The notes below the pieces were generated by a model. That model made no database searches and was not told the DNA's origin. It was given only the letters and a program-made list of their open reading frames with translations. Position numbers and translations under genes: made by a program. A stretch of DNA of 64,000 nucleotides from Micromonospora sp. HK10 (GTDB lineage Bacteria > Actinomycetota > Actinomycetes > Mycobacteriales > Micromonosporaceae): positions 1 through 64,000 of the forward strand of contig NZ_KQ058714.1 in NCBI RefSeq assembly GCF_000982955.1. Direction: 5' to 3'. Below, piece by piece: positions 43,200 through 52,419 of this stretch (position 1 is the stretch's first letter; every line of letters begins with the position of its first letter).

Positions 43200-43300
43200 G
43201 TCAATCGGCCACCGGTTCCGGTTCACGCCCGAGTCCCGTCGCACCACGACGGGACGCCCGACGGCGACCCGGCGACCACCGACGAAAGGACCGAGGCGAC
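43200..43300 (+). ncRNA. Candidate rpmE leader with hairpin
   Basis: A CACACT box at 43194-43199 could start a ~95-nt leader. It contains a perfect 9-bp hairpin gtcccgtcg/cgacgggac (43233-43241, 43247-43255, loop of 5). Actinobacterial rpmE genes are known to carry L31-type ribosomal-protein leaders; whether this fits that model was not tested. Confidence 0.4.
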
Positions 43301-43525
43301 ATGAAGCCCAACATCCACCCGGAGTACGTGACCACCGAGGTCCGCTGCTCCTGCGGTAACTCCTTCACGACCCGCAGCACCGCCAAGGGCGGCGCCATCA
43401 GCGTCGAGACCTGCAGCGCCTGCCACCCGTTCTACACCGGTAAGCAGCGCGTGCTGGACACCGCCGGTCGGGTCGCGAAGTTCCAGCAGAAGTACGCCAA
43501 GGTTCAGGCCAAGAAGGCCAAGTAG
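43301..43525 (+). CDS. rpmE: 50S ribosomal protein bL31, zinc-binding form
   Basis: A 74-residue bL31. MKPNIHPEY at the start and the zinc ribbon C16-x-C18 plus C38-x-x-C41 mark the Zn-containing (C+) paralogue, whose zinc can be mobilised when a C- form replaces it. The Lys-rich tail ([15 protein letters not shown]) binds rRNA. GAAAGGACCGAGG precedes the ATG. It sits between rho and prfA as in other actinobacteria but is separated from rho by a 3.5-kb gene. Confidence 0.97.
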   Translation: MKPNIHPEYVTTEVRCSCGNSFTTRSTAKGGAISVETCSACHPFYTGKQRVLDTAGRVAKFQQKYAKVQAKKAK

Positions 43526-43536
43526 CTCCGTCGACG

Positions 43537-43570
43537 ACGCCCGTGTCCGGCTCCTGCCGGGCACGGGCGT
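43537..43570 (+). terminator. Hairpin terminator after rpmE
   Basis: acgcccgtg and cacgggcgt pair over 9 bp, then after one mismatch ccgg/ccgg closes a 6-base loop. TTCG and CGTTT follow. It lies 12 bases after the rpmE stop and may attenuate read-through into prfA. Confidence 0.7.
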
Positions 43571-43628
43571 TCGTCCGTTTCCGCCCGCCTGTTCCGGTCC
43601 ACCGCGTCGCCGAAGGAGCACCCGCAGC

Positions 43629-44717
43629 ATGAGCAGTGAGCGCCTGGCCGCCCTTCTCGACGAGTACGCCGAGCTGGAGCGGCGGCTGGCCGACCCGGCC
43701 ATCCACGCCGACCAGGGCACCGCCCGGCGGGTGGGCCGGCGCTACGCCGAGCTGGTCCCGCTGCACAAGGCCGCCGGCGAGCTGGAGCAGGCCCGAGCCG
43801 ACCTGGCCGCGGCCCGGGAGCTGGCCGCCGAGGACCCGGCGTTCGCCACCGAGGCGGAGGCGCTGGCGGCGTCCCTGCCGGCGCTGGAGGAGCGGCTGGC
43901 GGAGCTGCTGATCCCCCGCGACCCGCACGACGCCAAGGATGTCATCGTCGAGATCAAGGCCGGCGAGGGCGGTGAGGAGTCGGCGCTCTTCGCCGGCGAC
44001 CTGCTCCGGATGTACACCCGGTACGCGGAACGGCACGGCTGGGTCACCGAGGTGATCGACGCCCAGGACTCCGACCTCGGCGGCGTCAAGGACGTCTCCC
44101 TGGCGATCAAGACCAAGGGGGTGCCGGAGGCCGGCAACGGCGTCTGGTCCCGGCTGAAGTGGGAGGGCGGCGTGCACCGGGTGCAGCGGGTCCCGGTCAC
44201 CGAGTCGCAGGGCCGGATCCACACCAGCGCCGCCGGCGTGCTGGTGCTGCCCGAGGCCGAGGACGTCGACGTCACCATCGACCCGAACGACCTGCGGATC
44301 GACGTGTTCCGCTCGTCGGGACCCGGCGGGCAGTCGGTCAACACCACCGACTCGGCGGTCCGGATCACCCACGTACCGACCGGGATCGTGGTCTCCTGCC
44401 AGAACGAGAAGTCCCAGCTGCAGAACCGCGAGCAGGCCCTGCGGATCCTGCGGGCCCGGCTGCTCGCGGCGGCCCAGGAGCAGGCCGACGCGGCCGCCTC
44501 GGACGCCCGCAAGGCGCAGGTGCGCACGGTGGACCGGTCCGAGCGGATCCGCACCTACAACTTCCCGCAGAACCGGATCACCGATCACCGGATCGGCTAC
44601 ACCGCGTACAACCTGGATCTGGCCCTGGCCGGTGAGCTGGACGGCGTGCTCGACGCCCTGTCCGAGGCCGACCGCGCCGCCCGGCTGGCCGGCGAGACGG
44701 AGCTGACCCGCCGCTGA
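43629..44717 (+). CDS. prfA: Peptide chain release factor 1
   Basis: A 362-residue class I release factor for UAG and UAA. The catalytic GGQ is G233-G234-Q235 in [20 protein letters not shown]; the stop-codon-reading PxT motif is PVT in [12 protein letters not shown]. Length and coiled-coil N-terminus ([13 protein letters not shown]) are normal. AAGGAG lies 10 bases before the ATG. In relatives prmC, which methylates this glutamine, follows directly; here a minus-strand diguanylate cyclase gene intervenes. Confidence 0.97.
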   Translation: MSSERLAALLDEYAELERRLADPAIHADQGTARRVGRRYAELVPLHKAAGELEQARADLAAARELAAEDPAFATEAEALAASLPALEERLAELLIPRDPHDAKDVIVEIKAGEGGEESALFAGDLLRMYTRYAERHGWVTEVIDAQDSDLGGVKDVSLAIKTKGVPEAGNGVWSRLKWEGGVHRVQRVPVTESQGRIHTSAAGVLVLPEAEDVDVTIDPNDLRIDVFRSSGPGGQSVNTTDSAVRITHVPTGIVVSCQNEKSQLQNREQALRILRARLLAAAQEQADAAASDARKAQVRTVDRSERIRTYNFPQNRITDHRIGYTAYNLDLALAGELDGVLDALSEADRAARLAGETELTRR

Positions 44718-44760
44718 CCCGGGGCCGCCGCCCGGCCGGCGCGGACGCCGCCGCCCCGGG
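44718..44760. terminator. Bidirectional hairpin between convergent prfA and GGDEF genes
   Basis: cccgggg (44718-44724) pairs with ccccggg (44754-44760) at the base of a GC-rich stem-loop that fills most of the gap between the two stop codons. Confidence 0.5.
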
Positions 44761-44767
44761 CCCGCGC

Positions 44768-46321
44768 TCAGCTGGCGCGGAGGCGGTCCTTGGCCCGCAG
44801 CATCTCCCGGTCCGCCAGCTCGAACGCGGTGCCCAGCGCCTCCCGGACGCTCACCCCGGAGCCGCCGCTCACCTCGGCGAAGCCGATGCTCACCCCGACC
44901 GGGGTGCCGGGCACCAGCGACTCCCAGTCCTCGGTCCGCACCGCGGCCTGGATCCGGCGGGCCACCTCGGCCGCCTCCGTCATGCCCGTCTCGGGCAGCA
45001 CCACCACGAACTCGTCGCCGCCGTAGCGGGACACGAAGTCGCCGCGCCGCATCACCCGGTTGATCACCCCGGCGATCCGCTGCAGCACCAGGTCGCCGGA
45101 GTGGTGGCCGTGCCGGGTGTTGACCGCCTTGAAGCCGTCCAGGTCGCAGACGCCGATCACCACCCGGTCGCCGCGGGCCACCACGGCGCCGATGTAGCGC
45201 TCCAGCCGGCGCCGGTTGGGCAGGCCGGTCAGCGGGTCGGTCAGCGCCTCGCCCTCGTACCGGGCGGCCTCCCGGCGCATCTCCTCGTGGTCGATCCGGG
45301 CGGCGATGCCGTCGATGTAGACGTCGCGCAGCCGGTCGTTGCGCTGGGCCGCCAGCCGGAACGCGTGCCGGTCGGCCCGGTGCGCGGCGGCGTGGTCGCC
45401 GGCCCGGGCCAGCGCGATGCTGCGCAGCCGGGGCGCCTCGGCGGCACCGAGCGTCTCCTCGGAGACCCGGATGGTGTCCAGTCGGGCGACCGCCTCGATC
45501 GGCCGGCCGTCCGCCACGGCCAGGCAGACCTGGCCGAACTGGCGCAGGTCACGGGCGCGGGCGCTGTCGCCACCGTGGGCCAGCAGCCGGGCCGGGTCGG
45601 CGTCGGTGCCGGACTCCGTCCGGTCACCCAGGGCGGCCCGCCGGGAGGCCGCGTACCCGTACGCGGCCAGGCTGCTGGGCCGCAGGTTGCCGGCCCGCCC
45701 GTCGCGCAGGAAGCGGCTCAGGTCGCCGGCCACGTCGCGCAGCACCCGCAGGCAGCCGTCGCTGTCGCCGTTGTGGTCCAGGGCGACCGCGTTGCGCAGC
45801 CGGATGCCCGGCGCGGCGAAGGTCTCCTCGGGGATGCCGGCGGTGAGCCCGACCTGGCGGGCCCGCTCGATCGCGCCGAGGGCGTGCCCGTGGAAGCTCA
45901 GGTAGGAGTAGGCCATCGCCAGGTCGTGCCAGCCCCAGGCGGTGTCCCGGTCCGGGTCGTCGTCGGCGGTGAGCGCCCGGGCCGCCTTCACCAGGTGGGT
46001 GACGCAGCGGTCCAGCGCCCCCTGGTGGTGCGCGGCGAGCGCGGCCAGCGCGTTGAGATGCCCGTGCAGGTAGGGCTCGGACAGGTCCCGGACGGCGGCG
46101 GAGGCCTCCTCGATGGCCCGGGTGAACTCGGCCGTCCGGCCGAGGTTGATCAGGGCGGAGAGGCGCTGGACCAGCGCGTCGGCCCGGGCGCACGGGTCGG
46201 TGGTGGTGCGGATGACCCGGTCCAGCAGGACGCACGCCTCCGCGGAGCGGCTCGCCTCCTGCAAGGCGCGCGCCCGCCGGAGGGCGTCAACCTGGTCAGC
46301 GACCCGGTCGAGCCAGCCCAC
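44768..46321 (-). CDS. Diguanylate cyclase with TPR-like sensor region
   Basis: A 517-residue protein. The first ~340 residues are helical with a TPR-like, Ala/Arg-rich pattern and no membrane segment, so it is cytoplasmic. The last ~165 residues are a GGDEF domain (TDPLTGLPNRRRLERYIGAV, then RYGGDEFVVVLPETG) that makes cyclic di-GMP from GTP. RRGD lies five residues before GGDEF and is an intact product-inhibition I-site. Cyclic di-GMP controls development in actinobacteria. The gene stands alone, convergent with prfA and divergent from prmC, splitting a conserved pair. Confidence 0.9.
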   Translation of the reverse strand: MGWLDRVADQVDALRRARALQEASRSAEACVLLDRVIRTTTDPCARADALVQRLSALINLGRTAEFTRAIEEASAAVRDLSEPYLHGHLNALAALAAHHQGALDRCVTHLVKAARALTADDDPDRDTAWGWHDLAMAYSYLSFHGHALGAIERARQVGLTAGIPEETFAAPGIRLRNAVALDHNGDSDGCLRVLRDVAGDLSRFLRDGRAGNLRPSSLAAYGYAASRRAALGDRTESGTDADPARLLAHGGDSARARDLRQFGQVCLAVADGRPIEAVARLDTIRVSEETLGAAEAPRLRSIALARAGDHAAAHRADRHAFRLAAQRNDRLRDVYIDGIAARIDHEEMRREAARYEGEALTDPLTGLPNRRRLERYIGAVVARGDRVVIGVCDLDGFKAVNTRHGHHSGDLVLQRIAGVINRVMRRGDFVSRYGGDEFVVVLPETGMTEAAEVARRIQAAVRTEDWESLVPGTPVGVSIGFAEVSGGSGVSVREALGTAFELADREMLRAKDRLRAS

Positions 46322-46382
46322 TGCGACCTCCCTGTCGGTGTGCCTCCGGCCGCACCCGCTCGTGCTGTGACCCGCGACGTTT

Positions 46383-46388
46383 CATGAT
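46383..46388 (+). promoter_or_regulatory. Weak -10 box CATGAT for leaderless prmC
   Basis: CATGAT is 6 bases before the GTG of prmC in a short AT-rich patch, the same spacing seen at argS, thrB and the MFS gene. It deviates from TANNNT at the first base. Confidence 0.35.
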
Positions 46389-46394
46389 TATGTC

Positions 46395-47342
46395 GTGACC
46401 TCCCTCCCGCAACACCCGTCCAAAGGGACAGAAGGCGAGCGTCCCTCATCGGTGGTCGCCCGGGCCGCCCGGGCACTCGCCGCCGCCGGCGTCGAGGCGC
46501 CCCGGGCCGAGGCCGAGCAGCTGGCCGCGTACGTGCTGGACGTGCCGCGCGGCCGGCTGGCGCTGGCCGACGGGTTCAGCCCGGCGCAGCGCGACCGGCT
46601 GGCCGCCCTGGTCGAGCGGCGGGCCGCCCGGGAACCCCTTCAGCATCTCACCGGCACGGCCGGCTTCCGGCATCTGGAGCTGGCGGTCGGGCCGGGGGTC
46701 TTCGTGCCCCGCCCGGAGACCGAGCTGCTCGCCGGCTGGGGGATCGAGCAGGCCGGGCCGCTGACCGCGCCCCTGGTCGTGGACCTGTGCAGCGGCTCGG
46801 GCGCGATCGCCCTGGCCGTCGCCCAGGAGCTGCCGGCGGCGCGGGTGGTGGCCGTGGAGCGGTCCCCGGCGGCGCTGGACTGGCTGCGCCGCAACGCCGC
46901 CGACCGGGCCGCCGCGGGGGACACCCCGATCGAGGTGGTCGCGGCCGACGTCACCGCACCGGACCTGCTCGCCGACCTGGTCGGCCGGGTCGACGTGCTG
47001 CTCTGCAACCCGCCGTACGTGCCACGCGCGGTGGCCGTCCCGCCCGAGGTGGCCCGGCACGACCCCGACGAGGCGGTCTTCGGCGGGGCGGACGGGCTGG
47101 CCGTGATCCGTCCGGTGCTGGCCCGGGCGGCCGAGCTGCTGCGCCCGGGCGGCGCGCTCGGCGTCGAGCACGACGACACGCACGGCGCGACGGTGCCTGC
47201 GCTGCTCGCCGCCGACGGCCGGTACGAGCGGGTCGAGGAGCATCGCGACCTGGCCGACCGGGCACGTTTCGCCACCGCGTCCCGCCGGGCGGACGGCCGG
47301 CACGCCGACCCCGCCCCGGCGTGGCAGACTGGCTCCTCGTGA
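46395..47342 (+). CDS. prmC: Peptide chain release factor N5-glutamine methyltransferase
   Basis: A 315-residue PrmC/HemK enzyme methylating the GGQ glutamine of release factors. SAM motif VVDLCSGSGAIALAVA, and the substrate-binding NPPY (N205) in DVLLCNPPYVPR, are diagnostic; the N-terminal helical domain RAARALAAAGVEAPRAEAEQL is normal. The GTG start lacks a ribosome-binding site. Its TGA shares one base with the ATG of the Sua5 gene, so the two are coupled. Confidence 0.95.
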   Translation: MTSLPQHPSKGTEGERPSSVVARAARALAAAGVEAPRAEAEQLAAYVLDVPRGRLALADGFSPAQRDRLAALVERRAAREPLQHLTGTAGFRHLELAVGPGVFVPRPETELLAGWGIEQAGPLTAPLVVDLCSGSGAIALAVAQELPAARVVAVERSPAALDWLRRNAADRAAAGDTPIEVVAADVTAPDLLADLVGRVDVLLCNPPYVPRAVAVPPEVARHDPDEAVFGGADGLAVIRPVLARAAELLRPGGALGVEHDDTHGATVPALLAADGRYERVEEHRDLADRARFATASRRADGRHADPAPAWQTGSS

Positions 47343-47986
47343 TGCTCTACGACTGTCGGTCCCTCGCCGACCGGGACCGCGGCATCGCCGCTGCGATCGA
47401 GGCGGTCAAGAACGGTGAGCTGGTCGTCCTGCCGACCGACACGGTCTACGGCATCGGCGCCGACGCCTTCACCCCGTACGCGGTGAAGGCGCTCGCGGAC
47501 GCCAAGGGGGGCACCCGGCAGGCGCCCCCGGTGCTGATCGGGTCCCGGCACACCCTCGACGGCCTGGTCTTCTCGCTGCCCCGCTCGGCCCGTGAGCTGG
47601 TCGAGGCGTTCTGGCCGGGCGCGCTGACCATCGTGGTGGAGCACTCCCCGAGCCTGGCCTGGGACCTGGGCGACTCGTCCGGCACGGTGGCGGTCCGGAT
47701 GCCGCTGCACCCGGTGGCGCTGGAGGTGCTCCGGGAGACCGGCCCGATGGCGGTGGCCTCGGCCAACAAGGTCGGCCAGCCGGCCGCGCTCACCGCCGAG
47801 GAGGCCCGCGACCAGCTCGGCTACGGCGTGCGGGCGTACCTGGAGGCCGGGCCGGCGCTGGATCCGGTGCCGAGCACCATCGTCGACCTCACCGGCGACG
47901 TGCCCCGGGTGCTGCGCCAGGGCGCGGTGTCGCTGGAGAAGCTGCGGGACGTGGTGCCGGACATCCTCGACGAGCGGGGGGTCTGA
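47342..47986 (+). CDS. L-threonylcarbamoyladenylate synthase (Sua5/TsaC family)
   Basis: A 214-residue YrdC-domain enzyme making threonylcarbamoyl-AMP for the t6A tRNA modification. Landmarks are GELVVLPTDTVYGIGADAF, KGGTRQAPPVLIG, WPGALTIVVEHS and VAVRMPLHPVALEVL. The short TsaC-like form lacks a Sua5 C-terminal domain. It starts one base into the prmC stop and is followed without gap by the phosphatase gene, so all three belong to one operon. Confidence 0.94.
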   Translation: MLYDCRSLADRDRGIAAAIEAVKNGELVVLPTDTVYGIGADAFTPYAVKALADAKGGTRQAPPVLIGSRHTLDGLVFSLPRSARELVEAFWPGALTIVVEHSPSLAWDLGDSSGTVAVRMPLHPVALEVLRETGPMAVASANKVGQPAALTAEEARDQLGYGVRAYLEAGPALDPVPSTIVDLTGDVPRVLRQGAVSLEKLRDVVPDILDERGV

Positions 47987-48598
47987 GTGCCGCCGTTCAC
48001 CGTCCTGCACGTCTGCATGGGCAACATCTGCCGTTCCCCGATGGCCGAGCGGCTGCTGGTGCTGGCCGTCCGCGAACGGCTGGGCCGGCTGGGGGTCGAC
48101 GCGGGCGGCGCCGACGCGCTGGTGCACAGCCACAGCGCGGGCACCGGTGGCTGGCACGCCGGCGAGGAGATGAACCCGCCGGCGGCCCGGCAGGTCACCG
48201 CGCGCGGCGGCGACGTGGCCGGGTTCGCCGCCCGCAAGCTCCGGTCGGACCTGATCGACGCCGCCGACCTGGTCCTCACGGCGACCGCCGACCAGCAGGA
48301 GTACGTGGTGGCGCTGCGCCCGGACGCCGCCCCCCGCACCTTCGTGCTCGGTGAGTTCGGCCGGCTGCTGGGCGCGCTGGCGACGGACGGGCTGCCGCCG
48401 GCGGAGGCGACCCCGGAGGGGGTGTACGCCCGCGGCGTGGCCCTGGTGGCGGCGGCGGACGCGGCCCGCGAGGGGGCCGGCACGCTGCCCACCGATGACC
48501 TGGACGATCCGTGGGGGCGCGGCGACCAGTGCTTCAGCCGGGTGGCCGACGAGATCGAGGAGACGGTGCAGCCGCTGGCCGCCGCCCTGTTGCCCTGA
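47987..48598 (+). CDS. Low-molecular-weight protein tyrosine phosphatase family protein
   Basis: A 203-residue LMW-PTP. The active-site loop is C10-MGNIC-R16-S (CX5R), with VCMGNICRSPMAERLL the usual N-terminal strand and helix. An acidic LDDPWG near the C-terminus supplies the general-acid Asp. HSHSAGTGGWHAGEEMNPPAA matches the family middle. The protein is about 40 residues longer than the classical 155-residue enzymes. The GTG is directly after the Sua5 stop. It may act on tyrosine-phosphorylated or arginine-phosphorylated proteins, or cell-wall regulators. Confidence 0.88.
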   Translation: MPPFTVLHVCMGNICRSPMAERLLVLAVRERLGRLGVDAGGADALVHSHSAGTGGWHAGEEMNPPAARQVTARGGDVAGFAARKLRSDLIDAADLVLTATADQQEYVVALRPDAAPRTFVLGEFGRLLGALATDGLPPAEATPEGVYARGVALVAAADAAREGAGTLPTDDLDDPWGRGDQCFSRVADEIEETVQPLAAALLP

Positions 48599-48700
48599 CG
48601 TTCATCCTTTCTCGCGAACTTCCTGCGCATTTGGCGGCGAAAGCCCTCATTGCGGTCATTCTGGACGGGTCCGTACGGCCGGCTCCTGCGGGGAGAGCTG

Positions 48701-50812
48701 ATGAACCGGGCCCACCTGAACAAGCTGTTCACCGTTCTGCTCGCCGGCGTGCTCGCCGGAATGGCCCTCGCGGCGGCCGCCCTACCGGCCGCGCTGGTCT
48801 TCGGGATCGGCTTCAAGAACCTGATGCCCTACACGGCGCTGCCGGAGTCGCTGAAGGCGCCGGAACCGGCCCAGCGCTCCAACCTGTACGCCAGCGACGG
48901 CCGCACCCTGATCACCTCGTTCTACGTCGAGGACCGGGTGGACGTGCCGGTCGACGAGGTGGCGCCGGTGATGCGGCAGGCCATCGTGGCCGCCGAGGAC
49001 GTCCGCTTCTACCAGCACCACGGCGTCGACGTGCGCGGCGTGGTGCGGGCCTTCACGGCCAACCGGCGCGACGGCACCCGGCAGGGCGCCTCCACGCTGA
49101 CCATGCAGTACGTCCGCAACGCGCTGGCCGGTGACCCCCGGCTGACCGAGGCGCAGCGGGCCCGGGCCACCGAGATCAGCGCCGGTCGCAAGATCCGCGA
49201 GATGCGGTACGCGCTGGCCCTGGAGCGCCGGCTGAGCAAGGACGAGATCCTCGGCCGCTACCTGAACATCGCCTACTTCGGCGCCGGGGCGTACGGCATC
49301 GCGGCGGCCAGCAAGCGCTACTTCTCCACCACGCCGGCCAAGCTCACGCTGGCCCAGGCGGCGCTGCTGGCCGGGCTGGTCCGCTCGCCCGACACCGACG
49401 ACCCGATCAACGGCGACGCCGACGCGGCGCTGGCCCGCCGGGCGTACGTGCTGGACCGGATGGCGGAGACCGGGCAGCTGGACGCGGCCACCGCCGCCAC
49501 CGCGAAGGCCGAGCAGTTGCGGCTCACCCCGAGCGCCACGCCGAACGACTGCACCGCGGTGCCCGCCGCGCACAACGACTGGGGCTTCTTCTGCGACTGG
49601 TTCACCCAGTGGTGGAACGCCCAGCCCGCGTTCGGCTCCTCGGTCGACGAGCGGCAGCGGACCCTGCGCCGGGGCGGCTGGAAGATCGTCTCCTCGCTCG
49701 ATCCGGATGTGCAGGCCGAGGCGATCGATCAGGTGCTGCGGATCTACCCGAAGAGCAACGAGCGGGCCGCCCCGACCGCGGTGGTGCAGCCCGGCACCGG
49801 CCGGGTGCTGGCCCTCGCGGTGAACCGCAACTACAGCGTCGCGGCCAACCCGGCCGGGCAGCAGAACTACCCGAACACCGTCAACCAGCTGGTGGCCGGG
49901 GGCAACGGCATCGTCGGCTACCAGGCCGGGTCCACCTTCAAGCTCTTCGCCATGCTGGCCGCGCTGGAGTCCGGGCTGCCACTGGCCACCGACTTCGACG
50001 CGCCGAGCGTCTACGTCACCCAGTACCCGGTCGACGGCGGGCCGGCGAACTGCGGTGGCAACTGGTGCCCGGCCAACGCCAACCCCACCTGGATGGACGG
50101 GCGGCGCACCATGTGGAGCGCGTTCGGCCGGTCGGTGAACACCTACTTCGCCTGGCTCACCGAGCGGGTCGGCGCCGACCGGGTGGTGGAGATGGCGCAG
50201 CGGCTCGGCATCGTGCTGCGCGCCCCCGACGACGCCCGGCTGGCCCGCGACGGCGCGAAGAACTGGGGGGCGTTCACCCTGGGCGTCGCGGCCACCACCC
50301 CGCTGGACCTGGCCAACGCGTACGCCACGGTGGCGGCCGAGGGCACCTGGTGCCGGCCCACGCCGATCGCCTCGATCACCGACAGCTCGGGTCGGACGGT
50401 GGCCGCCGGTGGCCCGGACTGCCGGCAGGTGATCGACACCGACGTGGCCCGGGCGGCGGCCGACGCGGCCCGCTGCCCGGTGGGCGGGCAGTCGATGTAC
50501 CGGGGCTGCGACGGCGGCACCGCCGAGGAACTGGCGCCCGGGCTGCGCCGCCCGGTGGCCGGCAAGACCGGCAGCTCCGAGCAGAACGCCACCGAGACCG
50601 TGGTGGCCTTCACCCCGCAGCTCGCCGTCGCCACCATCGCCGCGAACCCGGACGACACCCGGGACGCGGTGGGCGGGGGCGTCCAGGTCCGGCAGATCGA
50701 GGCGGTGGGCCGCCTGCTCGGGTACGCCCTGCGCGACGAGCCCGTCCGGGACTTCGTGCCGCCCAGCCAGAGCGTGGCGCTGCGCCAGACCGCCCCGCGC
50801 ACCGGCGACTGA
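48701..50812 (+). CDS. Class A penicillin-binding protein
   Basis: A 703-residue bifunctional peptidoglycan synthase. One N-terminal membrane anchor (LFTVLLAGVLAGMALAAAAL), then a GT51 glycosyltransferase (AAEDVRFYQHHGVD with E99; QGASTLTMQYVRN), then a transpeptidase with S411-TFK (SxxK), S478-VN (SxN) and K622-TGS (KTG). Cys pairs in the transpeptidase (ANCGGNWC, ARCPVGGQSMYRGC) are notable. GGGGAGAGCTG precedes the ATG. The last codons and stop are tandemly repeated downstream (50788-50909). It stands between the prmC-sua5-phosphatase operon and an opposing SDR gene. Confidence 0.93.
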   Translation: MNRAHLNKLFTVLLAGVLAGMALAAAALPAALVFGIGFKNLMPYTALPESLKAPEPAQRSNLYASDGRTLITSFYVEDRVDVPVDEVAPVMRQAIVAAEDVRFYQHHGVDVRGVVRAFTANRRDGTRQGASTLTMQYVRNALAGDPRLTEAQRARATEISAGRKIREMRYALALERRLSKDEILGRYLNIAYFGAGAYGIAAASKRYFSTTPAKLTLAQAALLAGLVRSPDTDDPINGDADAALARRAYVLDRMAETGQLDAATAATAKAEQLRLTPSATPNDCTAVPAAHNDWGFFCDWFTQWWNAQPAFGSSVDERQRTLRRGGWKIVSSLDPDVQAEAIDQVLRIYPKSNERAAPTAVVQPGTGRVLALAVNRNYSVAANPAGQQNYPNTVNQLVAGGNGIVGYQAGSTFKLFAMLAALESGLPLATDFDAPSVYVTQYPVDGGPANCGGNWCPANANPTWMDGRRTMWSAFGRSVNTYFAWLTERVGADRVVEMAQRLGIVLRAPDDARLARDGAKNWGAFTLGVAATTPLDLANAYATVAAEGTWCRPTPIASITDSSGRTVAAGGPDCRQVIDTDVARAAADAARCPVGGQSMYRGCDGGTAEELAPGLRRPVAGKTGSSEQNATETVVAFTPQLAVATIAANPDDTRDAVGGGVQVRQIEAVGRLLGYALRDEPVRDFVPPSQSVALRQTAPRTGD

Positions 50813-50909
50813 CGCCCGGGGCGCCGCGCCCGACCGCCCCGCGCACCGGCGACTGACGCCGGGGCGCCGCGCCGGACCGCGCGGGCGCCGGCGACTGACG
50901 CCGGGCCGG
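50788..50909. repeat. Tandem repeat of the PBP gene end including its stop codon
   Basis: A 44-bp unit (50788-50831) containing the last codons and TGA of the PBP gene is followed by a 42-bp copy (50832-50873) and a degenerate ~36-bp copy (50874-50909). Each copy carries ggcgactga. The repeats replace any usual terminator. Confidence 0.88.
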
Positions 50910-50917
50910 CAGTCGGG

Positions 50918-52384
50918 TCAGGAGCCGGGGTGGGTGGCGCCCCGGGCGATGTTGCGGGCCATGCCGCCGAAGACGACCGCGTGGAACGGGGCGACCGACT
51001 TCCAGTAGAGGTGGCCGGCCAGGCCGTGCGGGAGGAAGACGGCGCGCTGCACGTAGCGGCTGCCGCCGTCGCCGTCCGGCTCGGCCCGCATCTCCAGCCA
51101 GGCCCGGCCGGGCAGCCGCATCTCGGCGCGCAGCCGCAGCAGCTCGCCGGGAATGATCTCCTCCACCCGCCAGAAGTCCAGCGCCTCGCCGACCTGGAGG
51201 CGGTGCGGGTCGCGCCGGCCCCGGCGCAGCCCCACCCCGCCGACCAGCCGGTCCAGCCAGCCGCGCACCGACCAGGCCAGCGGGAACGAGTACCAGCCGT
51301 GCTCGCCGCCGACGCCCTCGATGACCCGCCAGAGCGCCGCAACCGGCGCCGCCACCGCGCGCTCCCGCAGGTCGGTGTACGCGCTGCCGCCGGACCACGC
51401 GGGGTCGCTGGGCAGCGGCTCGGCCGGGGCGTCCGGCCCGCTCGCCGTCGACCAGCGGGTCTCCACCTGGGCGTCGCGCACCTTGGCCAGCGCCAGGGCG
51501 ACGGCCTGGTCGAAGTCGGTCAGCCCGCCGGGCGGGTCCGGCACGTACCGGGCGATGTCGTGTTCGTGCGCGACCGCCTCGTGGACCAGGCTCTCCACCA
51601 GCGGTCGGGCGATCGCGTTGGGCACCGGGGTGATCAGCCCGACCCAGAGCGAGGAGAGCGACGGGGTCAGCGGCCGCACCGGCAGGATGACCCGCCGGGG
51701 GAGCCCGGCCACCCGCGCGTAGCGCTGCATCATGTCGTGGAAGGTGAGCACGTCCGGCCCGCCGATGTCGAAGCCCCGGTTCACCTCGGCCGGCAGGTCG
51801 GCGCAGGCGACCAGGTAGCGCAGCACGTCGCGGACCGCGATCGGCTGGATCCGGTTGCGTACCCAGCGCGGGGTGACCATCGCCGGCAGCCGCTCGGTCA
51901 GGTAGCGCAACATCTCGAACGAGGCGGAACCGGACCCGATGATCACCGCGGCCCGGAGCACCGCGGTCGGCACCCCGCTGCCGAGAAGGATCCGGCCGAC
52001 CTCGGCGCGCGAGCGCAGGTGCGGCGACGGCACCCCGCGGTCCGCCGCCGGCTCCGGCCCACCCAGGTAGACGATCCGGCGTACGCCCGCCGCGCGGGCG
52101 GCCGCCGCGAAGTTGGTCGCCGCCTCCCGGTCGGCCGCCTCGAAACCGGCCTGGCCGAGCGAGTGCACCAGGTAGTACGCCACGTCCACGCCGGCGAAGG
52201 CGGCCGGCAGCGTCGCCGGCTTCCGCAGGTCGCCCTCGGCGATCTCGGCCTGTCCGGCCCATGGCACGTCCCGCAGCCGTCCCGCCTTGCGGGCCAGGCA
52301 GCGTACGGTGTGCCCCTCGGCGAGCAGCCGGGGCGCGAGCCGCCCGCCGATATAGCCGGTGGCTCCGGTGACCAGGCATCTCAC
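50918..52384 (-). CDS. SDR-fold oxidoreductase fused to DUF2867
   Basis: A 488-residue protein. Residues 1-~300 form an extended/atypical SDR with [20 protein letters not shown] at the N-terminus and [23 protein letters not shown] as the NmrA-like middle; residues ~330-488 are DUF2867, a START-like cup domain ([40 protein letters not shown]). The fusion is widespread in actinobacteria and may handle a hydrophobic ligand. Its function is not known. The start is 35 bases from the divergent glyA start. Confidence 0.88.
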   Translation of the reverse strand: MRCLVTGATGYIGGRLAPRLLAEGHTVRCLARKAGRLRDVPWAGQAEIAEGDLRKPATLPAAFAGVDVAYYLVHSLGQAGFEAADREAATNFAAAARAAGVRRIVYLGGPEPAADRGVPSPHLRSRAEVGRILLGSGVPTAVLRAAVIIGSGSASFEMLRYLTERLPAMVTPRWVRNRIQPIAVRDVLRYLVACADLPAEVNRGFDIGGPDVLTFHDMMQRYARVAGLPRRVILPVRPLTPSLSSLWVGLITPVPNAIARPLVESLVHEAVAHEHDIARYVPDPPGGLTDFDQAVALALAKVRDAQVETRWSTASGPDAPAEPLPSDPAWSGGSAYTDLRERAVAAPVAALWRVIEGVGGEHGWYSFPLAWSVRGWLDRLVGGVGLRRGRRDPHRLQVGEALDFWRVEEIIPGELLRLRAEMRLPGRAWLEMRAEPDGDGGSRYVQRAVFLPHGLAGHLYWKSVAPFHAVVFGGMARNIARGATHPGS

Positions 52385-52405
52385 GGTCTCCAGTGTGCGG
52401 CTCCG

Positions 52406-52411
52406 TAGACT
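52406..52411 (+). promoter_or_regulatory. -10 box TAGACT for leaderless glyA
   Basis: TAGACT ends 8 bases before the GTG at 52420. The gap to the divergent gene is too short for a riboswitch, so glycine control through a 5' leader is excluded here. Confidence 0.55.
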
Positions 52412-52419
52412 CCCTCGTT

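Noticed and set aside
39386..43204. A 1272-codon open frame on the minus strand
   Set aside because: Antisense to the phosphodiester glycosidase gene, with shadow-type composition and no recognisable motif.
52385..52419. Glycine riboswitch before glyA
   Set aside because: Only 35 bases separate the divergent genes and the -10 box is within them, so there is no room for a leader.
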